Source: Algibacter miyuki (GTDB lineage: Bacteria; Bacteroidota; Bacteroidia; Flavobacteriales; Flavobacteriaceae). Taken from it: DNA of 64,000 bases. Position 1 is the first letter of the stretch, and every line of letters begins with the position of its first letter. The notes under the pieces are model-generated. The model was not told the origin of the DNA. It did not search any database and saw only the letters and a program-made list of their open reading frames with translations. The stretch spans positions 310,001 to 374,000 of the forward strand of contig NZ_JAUFQP010000013.1 in NCBI RefSeq assembly GCF_030409805.1, written 5' to 3'. A program made the position numbers and the translations under genes. Positions 42,249-51,657 of this stretch are shown here, piece after piece.

Positions 42249-44114
42249 CTAAGCTTCTAACTTTGCAGACAATTCAAACCAGCGTTCTTCTTTCTCATCC
42301 ATGGTTTCAATTATAGTTTGAAGCTCTTCCGATAAAGTATTGATTTCATCCGGTGTTAAATCTGGGTTATTGAACTTCGACTCCATTTCCTTTTTATCAA
42401 AAGCTAAAGATTTCAACTTACTCTCAATATTTTTAAGCTCCTTTTCTTCGTTGTATGATAGTTTTTTTACATCGGTTTGTTTCCAATCGGTCTTTTCTTT
42501 TTTATCCTCTGTTTCGGTAGCAGAAATTACGGGTTGGCTATCTTCGTAACTACGGTAGTCTGAGTAATTTCCTGGGAAATCTTCAATTTCACCTTCACCT
42601 TTAAAAACGAATAAGTGGTCGATTACTTTATCCATAAAATAACGATCGTGCGTTACTACAATAATACAACCAGGGAAATCTAAAAGGAAACTTTCTAGTA
42701 CGTTTAAGGTTACAATATCTAAATCGTTTGTTGGCTCATCAAGAATTAAAAAGTTTGGGTTTTGTATTAAAATAGTACATAAGTACAGTCGTTTACGCTC
42801 ACCACCACTTAGTTTTTCAACAAAATCGTATTGTTTTTTTCTGCTGAATAAAAAGCGCTCTAAAAGCTGCTGAGCGCTAATTTGCTTTCCTTTTTTTAGC
42901 GGAATATAGTCGCCAAACTCACGAATAACATCAATTACTTTTTGCTGTGGTTTTATGGTAATCCCGTTTTGGGTGTAATAACCAAATTTTACAGTTTCGC
43001 CTCTAGTAACCTTACCAGAATCGGGTTGTGCCGTTTCGGTTAAAATGTTTAGAAAAGTGGTTTTTCCAGTTCCATTTTTTCCAATAATACCAACACGTTC
43101 ACCTTTTTGAAAGGTGTAATTAAAACCATCTAAAATAGTTTTGTCTTTGTAAGCTTTTGATACTTTATGGAATTCTAAAATTTTGCTTCCTAGGCGTTCC
43201 ATGTTAAGTTCTAATTGAACTTCGTGGTCGTTACGGCGTTGGTGAGCGCGGTGTTTTATGTCTGCAAAATCGTTAATTCGCGATTTAGATTTTGTTGTTC
43301 TGGCCTTGGGTTGACGGCGCATCCAAGTTAATTCCTTTTTAAAAAGTTGCTTGGCTTTATTGGTTTCTATGGCTTCGTTTTCAATACGTGCCTCTCTTTT
43401 TTCTAAATAATAGCTGTAATTTCCTTTGTAATTAAAAATTTGACCTTCGTCTAATTCTATAATTTCATTACAAACACGTTCCAGAAAATACCTGTCGTGC
43501 GTTACCATAAAAAGGGTGATATTTTCTTTGGCGAAAAAGGATTCGAGCCACTCTATCATTTCTAAATCTAAATGATTTGTTGGCTCATCTAAAATGAGTA
43601 AATCTGGTTTATTGATTAAAGCATTTGCTAAAGCCAAACGTTTTATTTGTCCGCCTGAAAGTACACTTACTTTTTGCGATAAATCGTCTAGTTTTAGTTT
43701 GAAAAGTATTTGTTTATAAAGGGTTTCGAAATCCCAAGCTTGGTGCTGTTCCATAGCTTCGAAAGCGTGTTGGTAAGCATCGGCGTCTTCAGGATTTAAA
43801 AGTGCTTTATCATAATCTGAAATGACTTTTAAAATAGGATTATCACTAGCGAAAATAGTTTCTTCGATAGTTAAATTTTTATCAAATTTTGGATCTTGAG
43901 AAAGAAATGAAACGGCAATACCTTTTCGGTAAATAACGTTGCCCGAACCAGCTTCGTCTTCACCTGAAAGAATATTTAAAATAGATGTTTTTCCAGTACC
44001 ATTTTTGGCTACGAAAGCTATTTTTTGGTCTTTATGAACACTAAAAGAGACGTCCTCAAACAATGTGAGCTCTCCATATGATTTCGATATATTTTCTACT
44101 GTTAGATAATTCAA
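42249..44114 (-). CDS. ABC-F family ATPase (Uup-like)
   Basis: 621-residue cytoplasmic protein with two ABC domains and no membrane segment. Domain 1 about 1-230 (Walker A AKNGTGKTSIL, signature LSGGQIKRLALA, LILDEPTNHLDLEM); an interdomain linker about 235-310, rich in Arg/Lys; domain 2 about 315-530 (GKNGTGKTTF, LSGGERKRLYL, ILDEPTNDLD); a C-terminal coiled coil about 555-621 as in Uup. ABC-F proteins act on the ribosome or on branched DNA (Uup). It is not clear which applies here; the C-terminal coil favours Uup. Confidence 0.92.
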   Translation of the reverse strand: MNYLTVENISKSYGELTLFEDVSFSVHKDQKIAFVAKNGTGKTSILNILSGEDEAGSGNVIYRKGIAVSFLSQDPKFDKNLTIEETIFASDNPILKVISDYDKALLNPEDADAYQHAFEAMEQHQAWDFETLYKQILFKLKLDDLSQKVSVLSGGQIKRLALANALINKPDLLILDEPTNHLDLEMIEWLESFFAKENITLFMVTHDRYFLERVCNEIIELDEGQIFNYKGNYSYYLEKREARIENEAIETNKAKQLFKKELTWMRRQPKARTTKSKSRINDFADIKHRAHQRRNDHEVQLELNMERLGSKILEFHKVSKAYKDKTILDGFNYTFQKGERVGIIGKNGTGKTTFLNILTETAQPDSGKVTRGETVKFGYYTQNGITIKPQQKVIDVIREFGDYIPLKKGKQISAQQLLERFLFSRKKQYDFVEKLSGGERKRLYLCTILIQNPNFLILDEPTNDLDIVTLNVLESFLLDFPGCIIVVTHDRYFMDKVIDHLFVFKGEGEIEDFPGNYSDYRSYEDSQPVISATETEDKKEKTDWKQTDVKKLSYNEEKELKNIESKLKSLAFDKKEMESKFNNPDLTPDEINTLSEELQTIIETMDEKEERWFELSAKLEA

Positions 44115-44370
44115 TGCTTCTTTTTTTTACAAAGATGGTCTTAAAAAAGTGAAAATTGAAATATTAAGGATAAAAGTGTTAGGGATTTGCTTAAAGAAGA
44201 GCTTATTTAAGTTATTTTTATATTTAGTTTACTTTATGGAGTAAATATTCCTTTCAATCTTCAAGATATCAAATTATTTAGTGATGTTTTTTTTGTTGAA
44301 AAGCTGATTTATTCGGATATTTAGAAAACGGTCTAATACTAGACAAAACACCAAAAACTTCGATAAAAGT

Positions 44371-44400
44371 TTTGTGCTTCGAGGCGAAAACTTATATTTG
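44371..44400 (+). promoter_or_regulatory. Promoter of the polysaccharide locus
   Basis: TTTG (44371-44374) and TATATTTG (44393-44400) are 18 bp apart, as in flavobacterial -33/-7 promoters. The start site would be near 44406, about 19 nt before the first ATG. The rest of the 310-bp gap 44115-44424 shows no gene. This is the only clear promoter seen ahead of the next 17 kb of same-strand genes. Confidence 0.65.
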
Positions 44401-44424
44401 TATTTAAATCTATTGCCCTCTATA

Positions 44425-45222
44425 ATGAAACAATCATTTATATATCTCTGCTTAATTGTCAGTGTTTTTTTTTCATCTTGTATCTCTAATAAGGATGTTG
44501 TTTATTTACAGGAAAAGGGTACAACTATTGATAATGCATTGCAAATTCAATCGTTGGCAACACCATATAGAGTACAGGTTAACGATTTATTAAGCGTTAA
44601 TGTAAAAGCTGAAAAGGCAGAGGTGAGAGAACTTGTTGAAATTTTTAATCCAACAACGAGTGCCATGGGTAGCACTCAAGAATCTTTATATTACAATGGT
44701 TTTTCGGTTGATTTACACGGTAATATTGAATTTCCTATTCTTGGGGAAATGAATGTTTTAGGGTTTACCACAGAGGAAATTGAAGCGAAAGTAAAAGCAC
44801 TTATTCTTCAAACATATTTAAAAGAAACTGCAAAAATATTTGTAACCGTTAAGCTTTCGGGGTTAAAATATACCACGCTTGGTGAGATTGGAAGTAAAGG
44901 GACACAGGTGTTGTATCAAGATCGTGTAGATATTTTGGAAGCTATTGCAAATGCTGGTGATATTACCCAAACAGGAGATAGGAAAGATGTTTTAATTGTT
45001 AGACAATACCCAAATGGAAAACGCATACATCATATCGATTTAACAGATATTTCTGCATTGAATTCTGAGTTTTTTTATATTCAACCTAACGATTTAATTA
45101 TGGTTAAGCCGTTAAAACGTAAAGCCTTGGGAGCTGGGCAAACTGCAACGCAAACCATTACAACCATAGCAAGTATATTTTCTGTGCTTGTGAGTACTTA
45201 TTTTTTAGCACGTAATTTATAA
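44425..45222 (+). CDS. Polysaccharide export outer-membrane lipoprotein (Wza-like)
   Basis: 265 aa from ATG 44425, which lies behind the promoter and gives a lipoprotein signal (lipobox SSC in VFFSSCISNKDVVYLQ); the GTG-started longer frame is rejected. Poly_export domain about 45-150 (TPYRVQVNDLLSVNVKA, GFSVDLHGNIEFPILGEM), SLBB-like domain about 160-240, and a C-terminal membrane helix (about 243-262, TITTIASIFSVLVSTYFLA). It should form the outer-membrane pore for the locus product. The kinase gene follows after 3 bp. Confidence 0.93.
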   Translation: MKQSFIYLCLIVSVFFSSCISNKDVVYLQEKGTTIDNALQIQSLATPYRVQVNDLLSVNVKAEKAEVRELVEIFNPTTSAMGSTQESLYYNGFSVDLHGNIEFPILGEMNVLGFTTEEIEAKVKALILQTYLKETAKIFVTVKLSGLKYTTLGEIGSKGTQVLYQDRVDILEAIANAGDITQTGDRKDVLIVRQYPNGKRIHHIDLTDISALNSEFFYIQPNDLIMVKPLKRKALGAGQTATQTITTIASIFSVLVSTYFLARNL

Positions 45223-45225
45223 AGT

Positions 45226-47670
45226 ATGGAAGATCAATTAGACGTTGATGGCGCTCAAATGTTCGATTTTAAATCGTTCGTGTATCGTGCTTTGAGTTAT
45301 TGGAAATGGTTTGTTCTCGCTTTAAGTGTTGGTTTTTTTATTGTTTATCAACAAAATATAAGAAAAGAATTTCCTTATACTTTAGACGCTAAAATTACAG
45401 TTCAAGACGATAAAAACCCTTTATTTACATCCAATACTAGTCTGGTTTTTAATTATGGAGGTATATCGGGTAAAGTGCAAGAGGTTTTACTTAATCTGAA
45501 ATCTAGAAAGCATCACGAAAAAGTGGTTGATAGTCTTAATTTATATTTAAGCTACCTAAAACAAGGGCGTTTTTACAAAACGGATATTTATGGCAGAAAT
45601 TCCTTTAAATTTATTGGTGTAGATAGTGCCTTTCAAGTAATTGGCCAACCAATAAAAATCACTTTTAACGATGAAAATAGTTTTGAGTTGTCTTATGATT
45701 TTGATAAGGCAGAAGAAGTTTATACTCAGAACTATGCCACAAAGGCTGTAAAAACATTACCAATAGCATTATCGAGTTATACAGCAAGTTTTAAATTTGA
45801 TGAGTATATCGATTTGCCATTTTTAAAAGGAAATATAGTAAAACGAGATGGCGCGAAAATAGTAGCTGGCGAATCGTTTTTCATTCAGTATAATAATTTT
45901 AATAGTACTGTGTCTTCGTTTTCAGGAAGATATGCTGTAGCAAACACGGCCAATTCTCCTCTTTTATCTATACGTTTAACCGATAAAAACAAAGCTAAAA
46001 TTGTAGATTATTTAAATACTTCGGTATTTATTTTAGAGCGCGACCAATTACAACGTAAAAACCAGTATGCCATAAATACGGTGGCTTTTATTGATAAACA
46101 GTTGGCTCGTGTTAAGGGCGAATTGAACAAAAAAGCAGATTCGTTAAACGATTTTAAAAAACAAAACAAAATTTTTGATATCGTTAGTGAAAGTGGCTTG
46201 TTAATGAGTAAAATAGAAGATTACAATACACAAAAAGAGGTGTTAAATCAAAATATTTTAGCCTACGATTTATTAAAAAACTACTTACTAACAAGTAACG
46301 ATTTTACTAGTTTTCCTGCGCCTGCTGTGGAAGGGGTTACCGATGCGAACATCATTGGAGCTATTGGTAAAATTGTAGAATTATCTATACAGAAATCTAC
46401 ATTACAAGCTTCGGTTAGAGATAATGTCTCGGTTTTTGGGGATTTAAACAACCAGATAGAGGCGCTTAAAAATGTGATATTGCAGAATATTGCTTCAGCT
46501 AAAACAAATATTGGATTTCAAATACAATCCATAAATTCAAGAATCTATAATACGGAAAGTGAATTTTCGGTAATACCAGAAAATACGCAGCGATTAGAAG
46601 CTATAGAACGCGAATATTTATTAAGTCAAAGTACGTATAATTTATATTTAGCAAAACGTGGTGAAGCTGACTTAATAAAGGCTTCTAATATTTCTGATAT
46701 TATATTGATAGAACCTGCTAAAGATGTTGGCCAGGGGCGTAATGCCGTTAACCTGAATATCAGGTATGTTTTTGCTATTTTTGCCGCCATAATTCCATTG
46801 GTAATAATAGCTTTTATTGTTACTTTTTTCGATAGCAAAATACACATGCCAAACGATTTAGGGGATCTTACAAAAATTCCACTATTAGGCGTTGTTGGTA
46901 AAAATGATTCGGAAAATAATTTGGCGGTGTTTAACAAGCCGAAATCAGCGGTGGCAGAAGCGTTTAGAGCCGTTCGGTCGAGTTTACAATTCATGTACAA
47001 AAAACATGATCTCGAAGGTACTAAAACGGTGATGATAACCTCTTCGGTTAGTGGAGAAGGCAAAACATTTTGTTCTATAAACATTGCGTCAGTATTTGCC
47101 TTAAGTGGTAAACGCACAGTTTTAGTAGGGTTAGATTTACGAAAACCAAAAATATTTGGAGATTTTGATATCGATAATAACATAGGAGCGGTTAATTACT
47201 TAATTGGTCAAAAAACGTTAGCTGAAGTGGTTCAAAAAACGAAAGTGAGTAACTTGGATGTGATCACTTCTGGCCCGATTCCACCAAACCCTTCGGAGTT
47301 ATTAATTGGAGAACAAATGGATCGTTTTATAACAGAGCTTAAAGCTAATTATGATTATATTGTTTTAGATACACCGCCTCTAGGGTTAGTGGCAGATGCT
47401 TTGGAATTGGTTGAATATGTGGATGCTTCTTTATATGTGGTGCGTCAAGACTATACTAAGAAAGATATGCTTGCTATGATTAATGATAAGTATAAAAAAG
47501 GAGAAGTTAAAAACATCAGTTTTTTATATAATTATTACGATCAGAAAGCCAAATATGGTTACGGATATGGGTACGGCTATGGATATGGCGCGTATGGAAA
47601 TGGTTATCACGAAAATTCGAATGAAAAAGAAACTATTTTGAGTAGAGTAAAATCTGTTTTTAAAAAATAA
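45226..47670 (+). CDS. Polysaccharide co-polymerase / tyrosine autokinase (Wzc-like)
   Basis: 814-residue inner-membrane protein that pairs with the Wza-like pore. Wzz domain from about residue 10, TM1 about 26-45, long periplasmic coiled coil to about 480 (GNVR-type), TM2 about 510-532. Cytoplasmic BY-kinase about 580-765: Walker A TSSVSGEGKTF, Walker A' VGLDLRKPKIFG, Walker B YDYIVLDTPPLGLVADA. The tail (about 776-796) is a Tyr-Gly alternation, KYGYGYGYG... then AYGNGYHEN, which would be the autophosphorylation cluster. It likely sets chain length and export. Confidence 0.93.
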   Translation: MEDQLDVDGAQMFDFKSFVYRALSYWKWFVLALSVGFFIVYQQNIRKEFPYTLDAKITVQDDKNPLFTSNTSLVFNYGGISGKVQEVLLNLKSRKHHEKVVDSLNLYLSYLKQGRFYKTDIYGRNSFKFIGVDSAFQVIGQPIKITFNDENSFELSYDFDKAEEVYTQNYATKAVKTLPIALSSYTASFKFDEYIDLPFLKGNIVKRDGAKIVAGESFFIQYNNFNSTVSSFSGRYAVANTANSPLLSIRLTDKNKAKIVDYLNTSVFILERDQLQRKNQYAINTVAFIDKQLARVKGELNKKADSLNDFKKQNKIFDIVSESGLLMSKIEDYNTQKEVLNQNILAYDLLKNYLLTSNDFTSFPAPAVEGVTDANIIGAIGKIVELSIQKSTLQASVRDNVSVFGDLNNQIEALKNVILQNIASAKTNIGFQIQSINSRIYNTESEFSVIPENTQRLEAIEREYLLSQSTYNLYLAKRGEADLIKASNISDIILIEPAKDVGQGRNAVNLNIRYVFAIFAAIIPLVIIAFIVTFFDSKIHMPNDLGDLTKIPLLGVVGKNDSENNLAVFNKPKSAVAEAFRAVRSSLQFMYKKHDLEGTKTVMITSSVSGEGKTFCSINIASVFALSGKRTVLVGLDLRKPKIFGDFDIDNNIGAVNYLIGQKTLAEVVQKTKVSNLDVITSGPIPPNPSELLIGEQMDRFITELKANYDYIVLDTPPLGLVADALELVEYVDASLYVVRQDYTKKDMLAMINDKYKKGEVKNISFLYNYYDQKAKYGYGYGYGYGYGAYGNGYHENSNEKETILSRVKSVFKK

Positions 47671-47688
47671 TTAAACAATAATATACAT

Positions 47689-48567
47689 TTGAATACAGGT
47701 GCAGATAATAACGATTGGTTATATACTATTTCTCCAAAAAAGAAATTGATAGATCTTAATTTTAAAGAAATTTGGAGGTATCGTGATTTGTTAATACTTT
47801 TTGTAAAACGTGATATTATTACAGTTTATAAGCAAACGCTGTTAGGGCCATTATGGTATTTTATTCAACCATTGTTTACTACGCTAACATTTACTTTAAT
47901 ATTTAATAATTTAGCAAATATTCCAACGGGGGATGGGGTGCCTTCCTTTTTGTTTAATCTAGCAGGGTTAAGTTGTTGGAATTATTTTAGTACCTGTTTA
48001 ACTAGTACTAGTAATACCTTTAAAACAAATCAAGGTATTTTTGGTAAAGTCTACTTCCCAAGAGTAATTACGCCATTATCAGTGGTTATTTCAAACTTAG
48101 TTAAATTCGGAATCCGGCTTTTGGTTTTTGTGCTTTTTTATATTTATTTTCTGTTTTTTACGGATAAGGCTTCTTTAGCAACAGCTACTTGGGCTTTAAT
48201 TCTATTACCCGTTTTAATTGCTATGATGGCTTTATTGGGGTTAGGTTTTGGGATGATTATTTCCTCCTTTACTACAAAATATAGAGATTTAACCTATTTA
48301 GTAGGGTTTGGAATGCAGCTTTTAATGTATGGTTCTGCAGTAATGTATCCCTTATCTTATTTTAAAGAGCAGGTGCCCGAATATGCTTGGCTCGTAGAAT
48401 ATAACCCAGTAACAATATTTATTGAGTTATTTAGATATATGACACTAGGTGTTGGTCAGTTTTCTTTATGGTATTTTTTATATGCCGCAGCATTTAGTAT
48501 TATTTCTTTTCTAATCGGGTTAATTGTTTTTAATAGAACAGAAAAATCGTTTATAGATACCGTATAA
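47689..48567 (+). CDS. Polysaccharide ABC exporter permease (Wzm-like, TTG start)
   Basis: 292-residue ABC-2 permease. N-terminal cytoplasmic amphipathic region with IWRYRDLLILFVKRDIITVYKQT (typical of the RfbA/Wzm/TagG family), then six membrane segments between about 60 and 285, and GPLWYFIQPLFTTLTFTLIF. The start is a TTG at 47689, 18 bp after the kinase stop; no in-frame ATG occurs before the conserved IWRYRDLLILFVKRD block. Its ATPase follows 1 bp later. It would export an undecaprenol-linked glycan across the inner membrane. Confidence 0.92.
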   Translation: MNTGADNNDWLYTISPKKKLIDLNFKEIWRYRDLLILFVKRDIITVYKQTLLGPLWYFIQPLFTTLTFTLIFNNLANIPTGDGVPSFLFNLAGLSCWNYFSTCLTSTSNTFKTNQGIFGKVYFPRVITPLSVVISNLVKFGIRLLVFVLFYIYFLFFTDKASLATATWALILLPVLIAMMALLGLGFGMIISSFTTKYRDLTYLVGFGMQLLMYGSAVMYPLSYFKEQVPEYAWLVEYNPVTIFIELFRYMTLGVGQFSLWYFLYAAAFSIISFLIGLIVFNRTEKSFIDTV

Positions 48568-48568
48568 T

Positions 48569-49855
48569 ATGAAAGAAAAAAGCATCATATTAAAAGCAGA
48601 AAATATATCAAAACAATACCGTTTAGGATTGGTGGGTACAGGAACTATTTCGGACGATTTAAAGCGTTGGTGGTACAAAATCAGAGGAAAGGAAGATCCG
48701 TTTTTAAAAATAGGAGAAAGTAATGATAGAAGTACTAAGGGGAATTCCGACTATGTTTGGGCTCTAGAAGGTATTAATTTTGAAGTAGAGCAAGGTGAGG
48801 TTTTGGGGATTATAGGGAAGAATGGTGCTGGGAAATCTACACTGTTAAAAATATTATCAAAGGTGACAAGTCCAACCACAGGTGATATTAAAACTAAAGG
48901 GCGTATTGCTTCGCTGTTAGAGGTTGGTACCGGGTTTCATGGCGAAATGACAGGTAGAGAAAATATCTACTTAAATGGCGCTATTTTAGGGATGACTAAA
49001 AAAGAAATCACTTCAAAAATTGATGAAATTATAGAGTTTTCTGGTTGCGAACGTTATATAGATACACCTGTTAAACGCTATTCTTCAGGGATGACAGTGC
49101 GTTTAGCTTTTGCCGTAGCAGCTTTTTTGGAGCCAGAAATTTTGGTTATCGATGAGGTTTTGGCGGTTGGCGATGCGGAATTTCAGAAAAAAGCCATTGG
49201 GAAAATGCAAGATATCTCTAAAGGAGAAGGACGTACGGTGTTGTTTGTGAGTCATAATATGGCGGCGGTGAAGAATTTATGTACTAGAGCTTTATTATTA
49301 GAAAATGGCAAGATTTCTTTTAATGGAAATGTTGAGCACTGCATTGATAAATACTTAACAGTGGAAGGGGAACAAGTTTTTAATTTTTTTGAATTTGAAC
49401 GAAGAAAAGGGAACGGACATGTAAGAATTGTTGGTTTTAATACTTTTAATAATAAACATGAGAAAGTAAGTTTAAACCAATTAAAGAGTGGAGGAGATTA
49501 TTCTTTTGAAATTACGGTTAAAAATTTTTCTAATCAAATTAAAGGAATCGATTTAGGGATGTCTGTTTTTTCAATGAGCGGTCAACTTTTAACAGCTAGC
49601 GGTAGCGACTATTTTATGGATAAAGTAGTTTTAAAACCAAACTCAAAAGAAGTTGTTGTTTTATCTATTCCTGCGCTTCCGTTGACAGGTGGAACATACG
49701 TTTTAAATTTATCATGCAAGTCTGATTTGAATGGTTTAGAAGATTTCATCAAAGATGCTATAATTTTAAATGTTGAAAGTTTAACTGCAACTAAAAGGAA
49801 TGTAACTGAATTTCCTAGAGAAATGATTACAATAAATCATGATTGGTATCAATAA
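48569..49855 (+). CDS. Polysaccharide ABC exporter ATPase with C-terminal cargo domain (Wzt-like)
   Basis: 428-residue ABC ATPase, longer than transport-only TagH types. N-terminal ABC domain: Walker A IIGKNGAGKSTLL, LEVGTGFHGEMTGRENIYLNG, signature YSSGMTVRLAFAVAA, Walker B ILVIDEVLAVGD and FVSHNMAAV. Residues about 265-428 are a beta-sandwich-like Wzt C-terminal domain (DYSFEITVKNFSNQIKGIDLGMS), which in Wzt proteins recognises a terminal modification of the glycan. This implies a chain-terminator-dependent export. Its last 17 bp overlap the next gene. Confidence 0.93.
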   Translation: MKEKSIILKAENISKQYRLGLVGTGTISDDLKRWWYKIRGKEDPFLKIGESNDRSTKGNSDYVWALEGINFEVEQGEVLGIIGKNGAGKSTLLKILSKVTSPTTGDIKTKGRIASLLEVGTGFHGEMTGRENIYLNGAILGMTKKEITSKIDEIIEFSGCERYIDTPVKRYSSGMTVRLAFAVAAFLEPEILVIDEVLAVGDAEFQKKAIGKMQDISKGEGRTVLFVSHNMAAVKNLCTRALLLENGKISFNGNVEHCIDKYLTVEGEQVFNFFEFERRKGNGHVRIVGFNTFNNKHEKVSLNQLKSGGDYSFEITVKNFSNQIKGIDLGMSVFSMSGQLLTASGSDYFMDKVVLKPNSKEVVVLSIPALPLTGGTYVLNLSCKSDLNGLEDFIKDAIILNVESLTATKRNVTEFPREMITINHDWYQ

Positions 49856-51608
49856 TAAGAAAAAAATAATAGGGGTTTCTAGGGTCAGAAATGAAGGAGC
49901 ATTAATAAAAGATGTTTTAGATCATTTGAGTAATTATGTGGATGGTGTTATATGTTATGATGATGCATCTGAAGATAATACACTGGATATTTTAAAAAAA
50001 CATCCTTTGGTATTAGATATTATTGAAAATAAAAATTGGAAATCTGATCGAAAAGAAAGAAGTAAAGCAGAAGGAGCGCATAGACAACAATTATTTGACA
50101 AGGCTAAAGAATATTCACCCGAATGGATATATGTTTTTGATGCTGATGAATTTGTTGAGTTTAAAGAGGGAATCGATTTAAATGATGAAAATTTTGATGC
50201 CTATTATTTTAGGTTATATGATTACTATATTACAGCTCAAGATGTAAGTAAAAACTATAAAGAAAGAGAATTTATAGGTCCAGAATATAGAGATATACCT
50301 ATGTTGTTTAGGGCAAGTTTAGATTTAAATTTTCATTCTCGTGTGCCTAAAGGCTTTGGTAAAATAAGTTTTGGTGGTTATGTTAAACATTATGGAAAAG
50401 CTACCACTGTAGAAGCGTGGGACAGAAAATGTGAGTATTACATCAACCATTTAGTAGAAAAACAGCCTGGAGATATTGATATCAGCGAAAAATGGACAGC
50501 TCGGTTAGGCAAGGCTATACATAACAAATCGGATTTTTTTAACGATTTAATAACATGGGAAAGCAAAGAAGATTTTGGAATTGAACTTACGCCAGGGCTA
50601 GAAAGACTATCAACTTATAGTTTTAATATATTGGTTGCAACTAGTAGTTTAGATAGTATAGGCGGCTCCGAAACTTTTACCTACGCTATTATTGAAGAAT
50701 TGAGTAAATATCCTAAATTCAATGTAGAGTACTTTACTTTTAATAAAGGAAGTATTTCTGAAAAAATAGAAAAGAACTTAGGTGTTGGCTTTATGTCTTT
50801 TAAGAAATATGATTTAATTCTTGCGAATCATAATACGGTAGTTGAAAAATTGTATAAACGAGGGACTATAATTCAAACATGTCATGGTATTTACCCTAAA
50901 TTAGAGCAACCAAGTAAAAAAGCAACTGGATTTGTTGCAATATCTCAAGAAGTTCAAAATCATCTGGGGGTAAAAGGTTTCGCTAGTAAACTCATTTATA
51001 ACTCTATAAATTTAAATCGTTTTTTTCCGAAAAAGGAAATAAAAAAGAAACCTAAAACAGTATTAAGTTTATGTCATTCTGAAGAAGCTAATAGTGTTAT
51101 TATGAAACTAGCTAAAGATTTGGGGTTAGAATATTTGCAAGCATTTAAGTATGAAAATCCAATATGGAATATAGAAGATTTAATTAATAAAGCAGATTTA
51201 GTGTTTGGTTTAGGTCGATCTGCCTATGAAGCTATGTCTTGTGGTAGACCAGTAATTGTATATGATAAAAGACGGTATTTTGCAGGGTATTCAGACGGGT
51301 ATGTTAAAGACGTCTTAGGGTTTAGTTTAGTAAATAACTGTTCTGGAAGATATAGCAAAAAAGAGCTAACGTTAGATCAATTAAAAATTGAAGTACAGAA
51401 ATATAATTCCGACGATCAGTATTTTTTTAGAGGATTTGCAGATAAAGAATTAGATATCAGAAAAAATATGGTTAAATATATAGATTACTACTTGGTATTA
51501 AAATATTTAAAATATAAAAATAAGCCTTCAACTAAAATTAAGTCTATATTAAAGAAAATAATAAAAAAGGCCTTGGGGAGCATTAAAAAAAACATCAAAA
51601 AATTATAA
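49839..51608 (+). CDS. Two-domain glycosyltransferase
   Basis: 589 residues in two parts. N-terminal about 1-255: GT-A-like domain of the GT2 type (GVSRVRNEGALIKDVLDHLS, CYDDASEDNT, WIYVFDADEFVEF with a DxD-type pair). C-terminal about 260-560: a second domain starting TYSFNILVATSSLDSIGGSE, with ATGFVAISQEVQNHLGVKGF and LVFGLGRSAYEAMSCGRPVIVYD, the layout of a GT4-type GT-B enzyme with its C-terminal nucleotide-sugar loop. The protein may add two sugars. It ends in a very basic tail (KSILKKIIKKALGSIKKNIKK), possibly membrane-associating. Starts within the Wzt gene. Confidence 0.82.
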   Translation: MIGINNKKKIIGVSRVRNEGALIKDVLDHLSNYVDGVICYDDASEDNTLDILKKHPLVLDIIENKNWKSDRKERSKAEGAHRQQLFDKAKEYSPEWIYVFDADEFVEFKEGIDLNDENFDAYYFRLYDYYITAQDVSKNYKEREFIGPEYRDIPMLFRASLDLNFHSRVPKGFGKISFGGYVKHYGKATTVEAWDRKCEYYINHLVEKQPGDIDISEKWTARLGKAIHNKSDFFNDLITWESKEDFGIELTPGLERLSTYSFNILVATSSLDSIGGSETFTYAIIEELSKYPKFNVEYFTFNKGSISEKIEKNLGVGFMSFKKYDLILANHNTVVEKLYKRGTIIQTCHGIYPKLEQPSKKATGFVAISQEVQNHLGVKGFASKLIYNSINLNRFFPKKEIKKKPKTVLSLCHSEEANSVIMKLAKDLGLEYLQAFKYENPIWNIEDLINKADLVFGLGRSAYEAMSCGRPVIVYDKRRYFAGYSDGYVKDVLGFSLVNNCSGRYSKKELTLDQLKIEVQKYNSDDQYFFRGFADKELDIRKNMVKYIDYYLVLKYLKYKNKPSTKIKSILKKIIKKALGSIKKNIKKL

Positions 51609-51657
51609 TTTTCATAAGGCTTTTTTCTAGAAGCACGCACCTTAACGTATATATTAA

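Noticed and set aside
46626..47183. 185-codon minus-strand ORF opposite the tyrosine kinase gene
   Set aside because: Lies wholly within the conserved BY-kinase motifs on the other strand; shadow frame.
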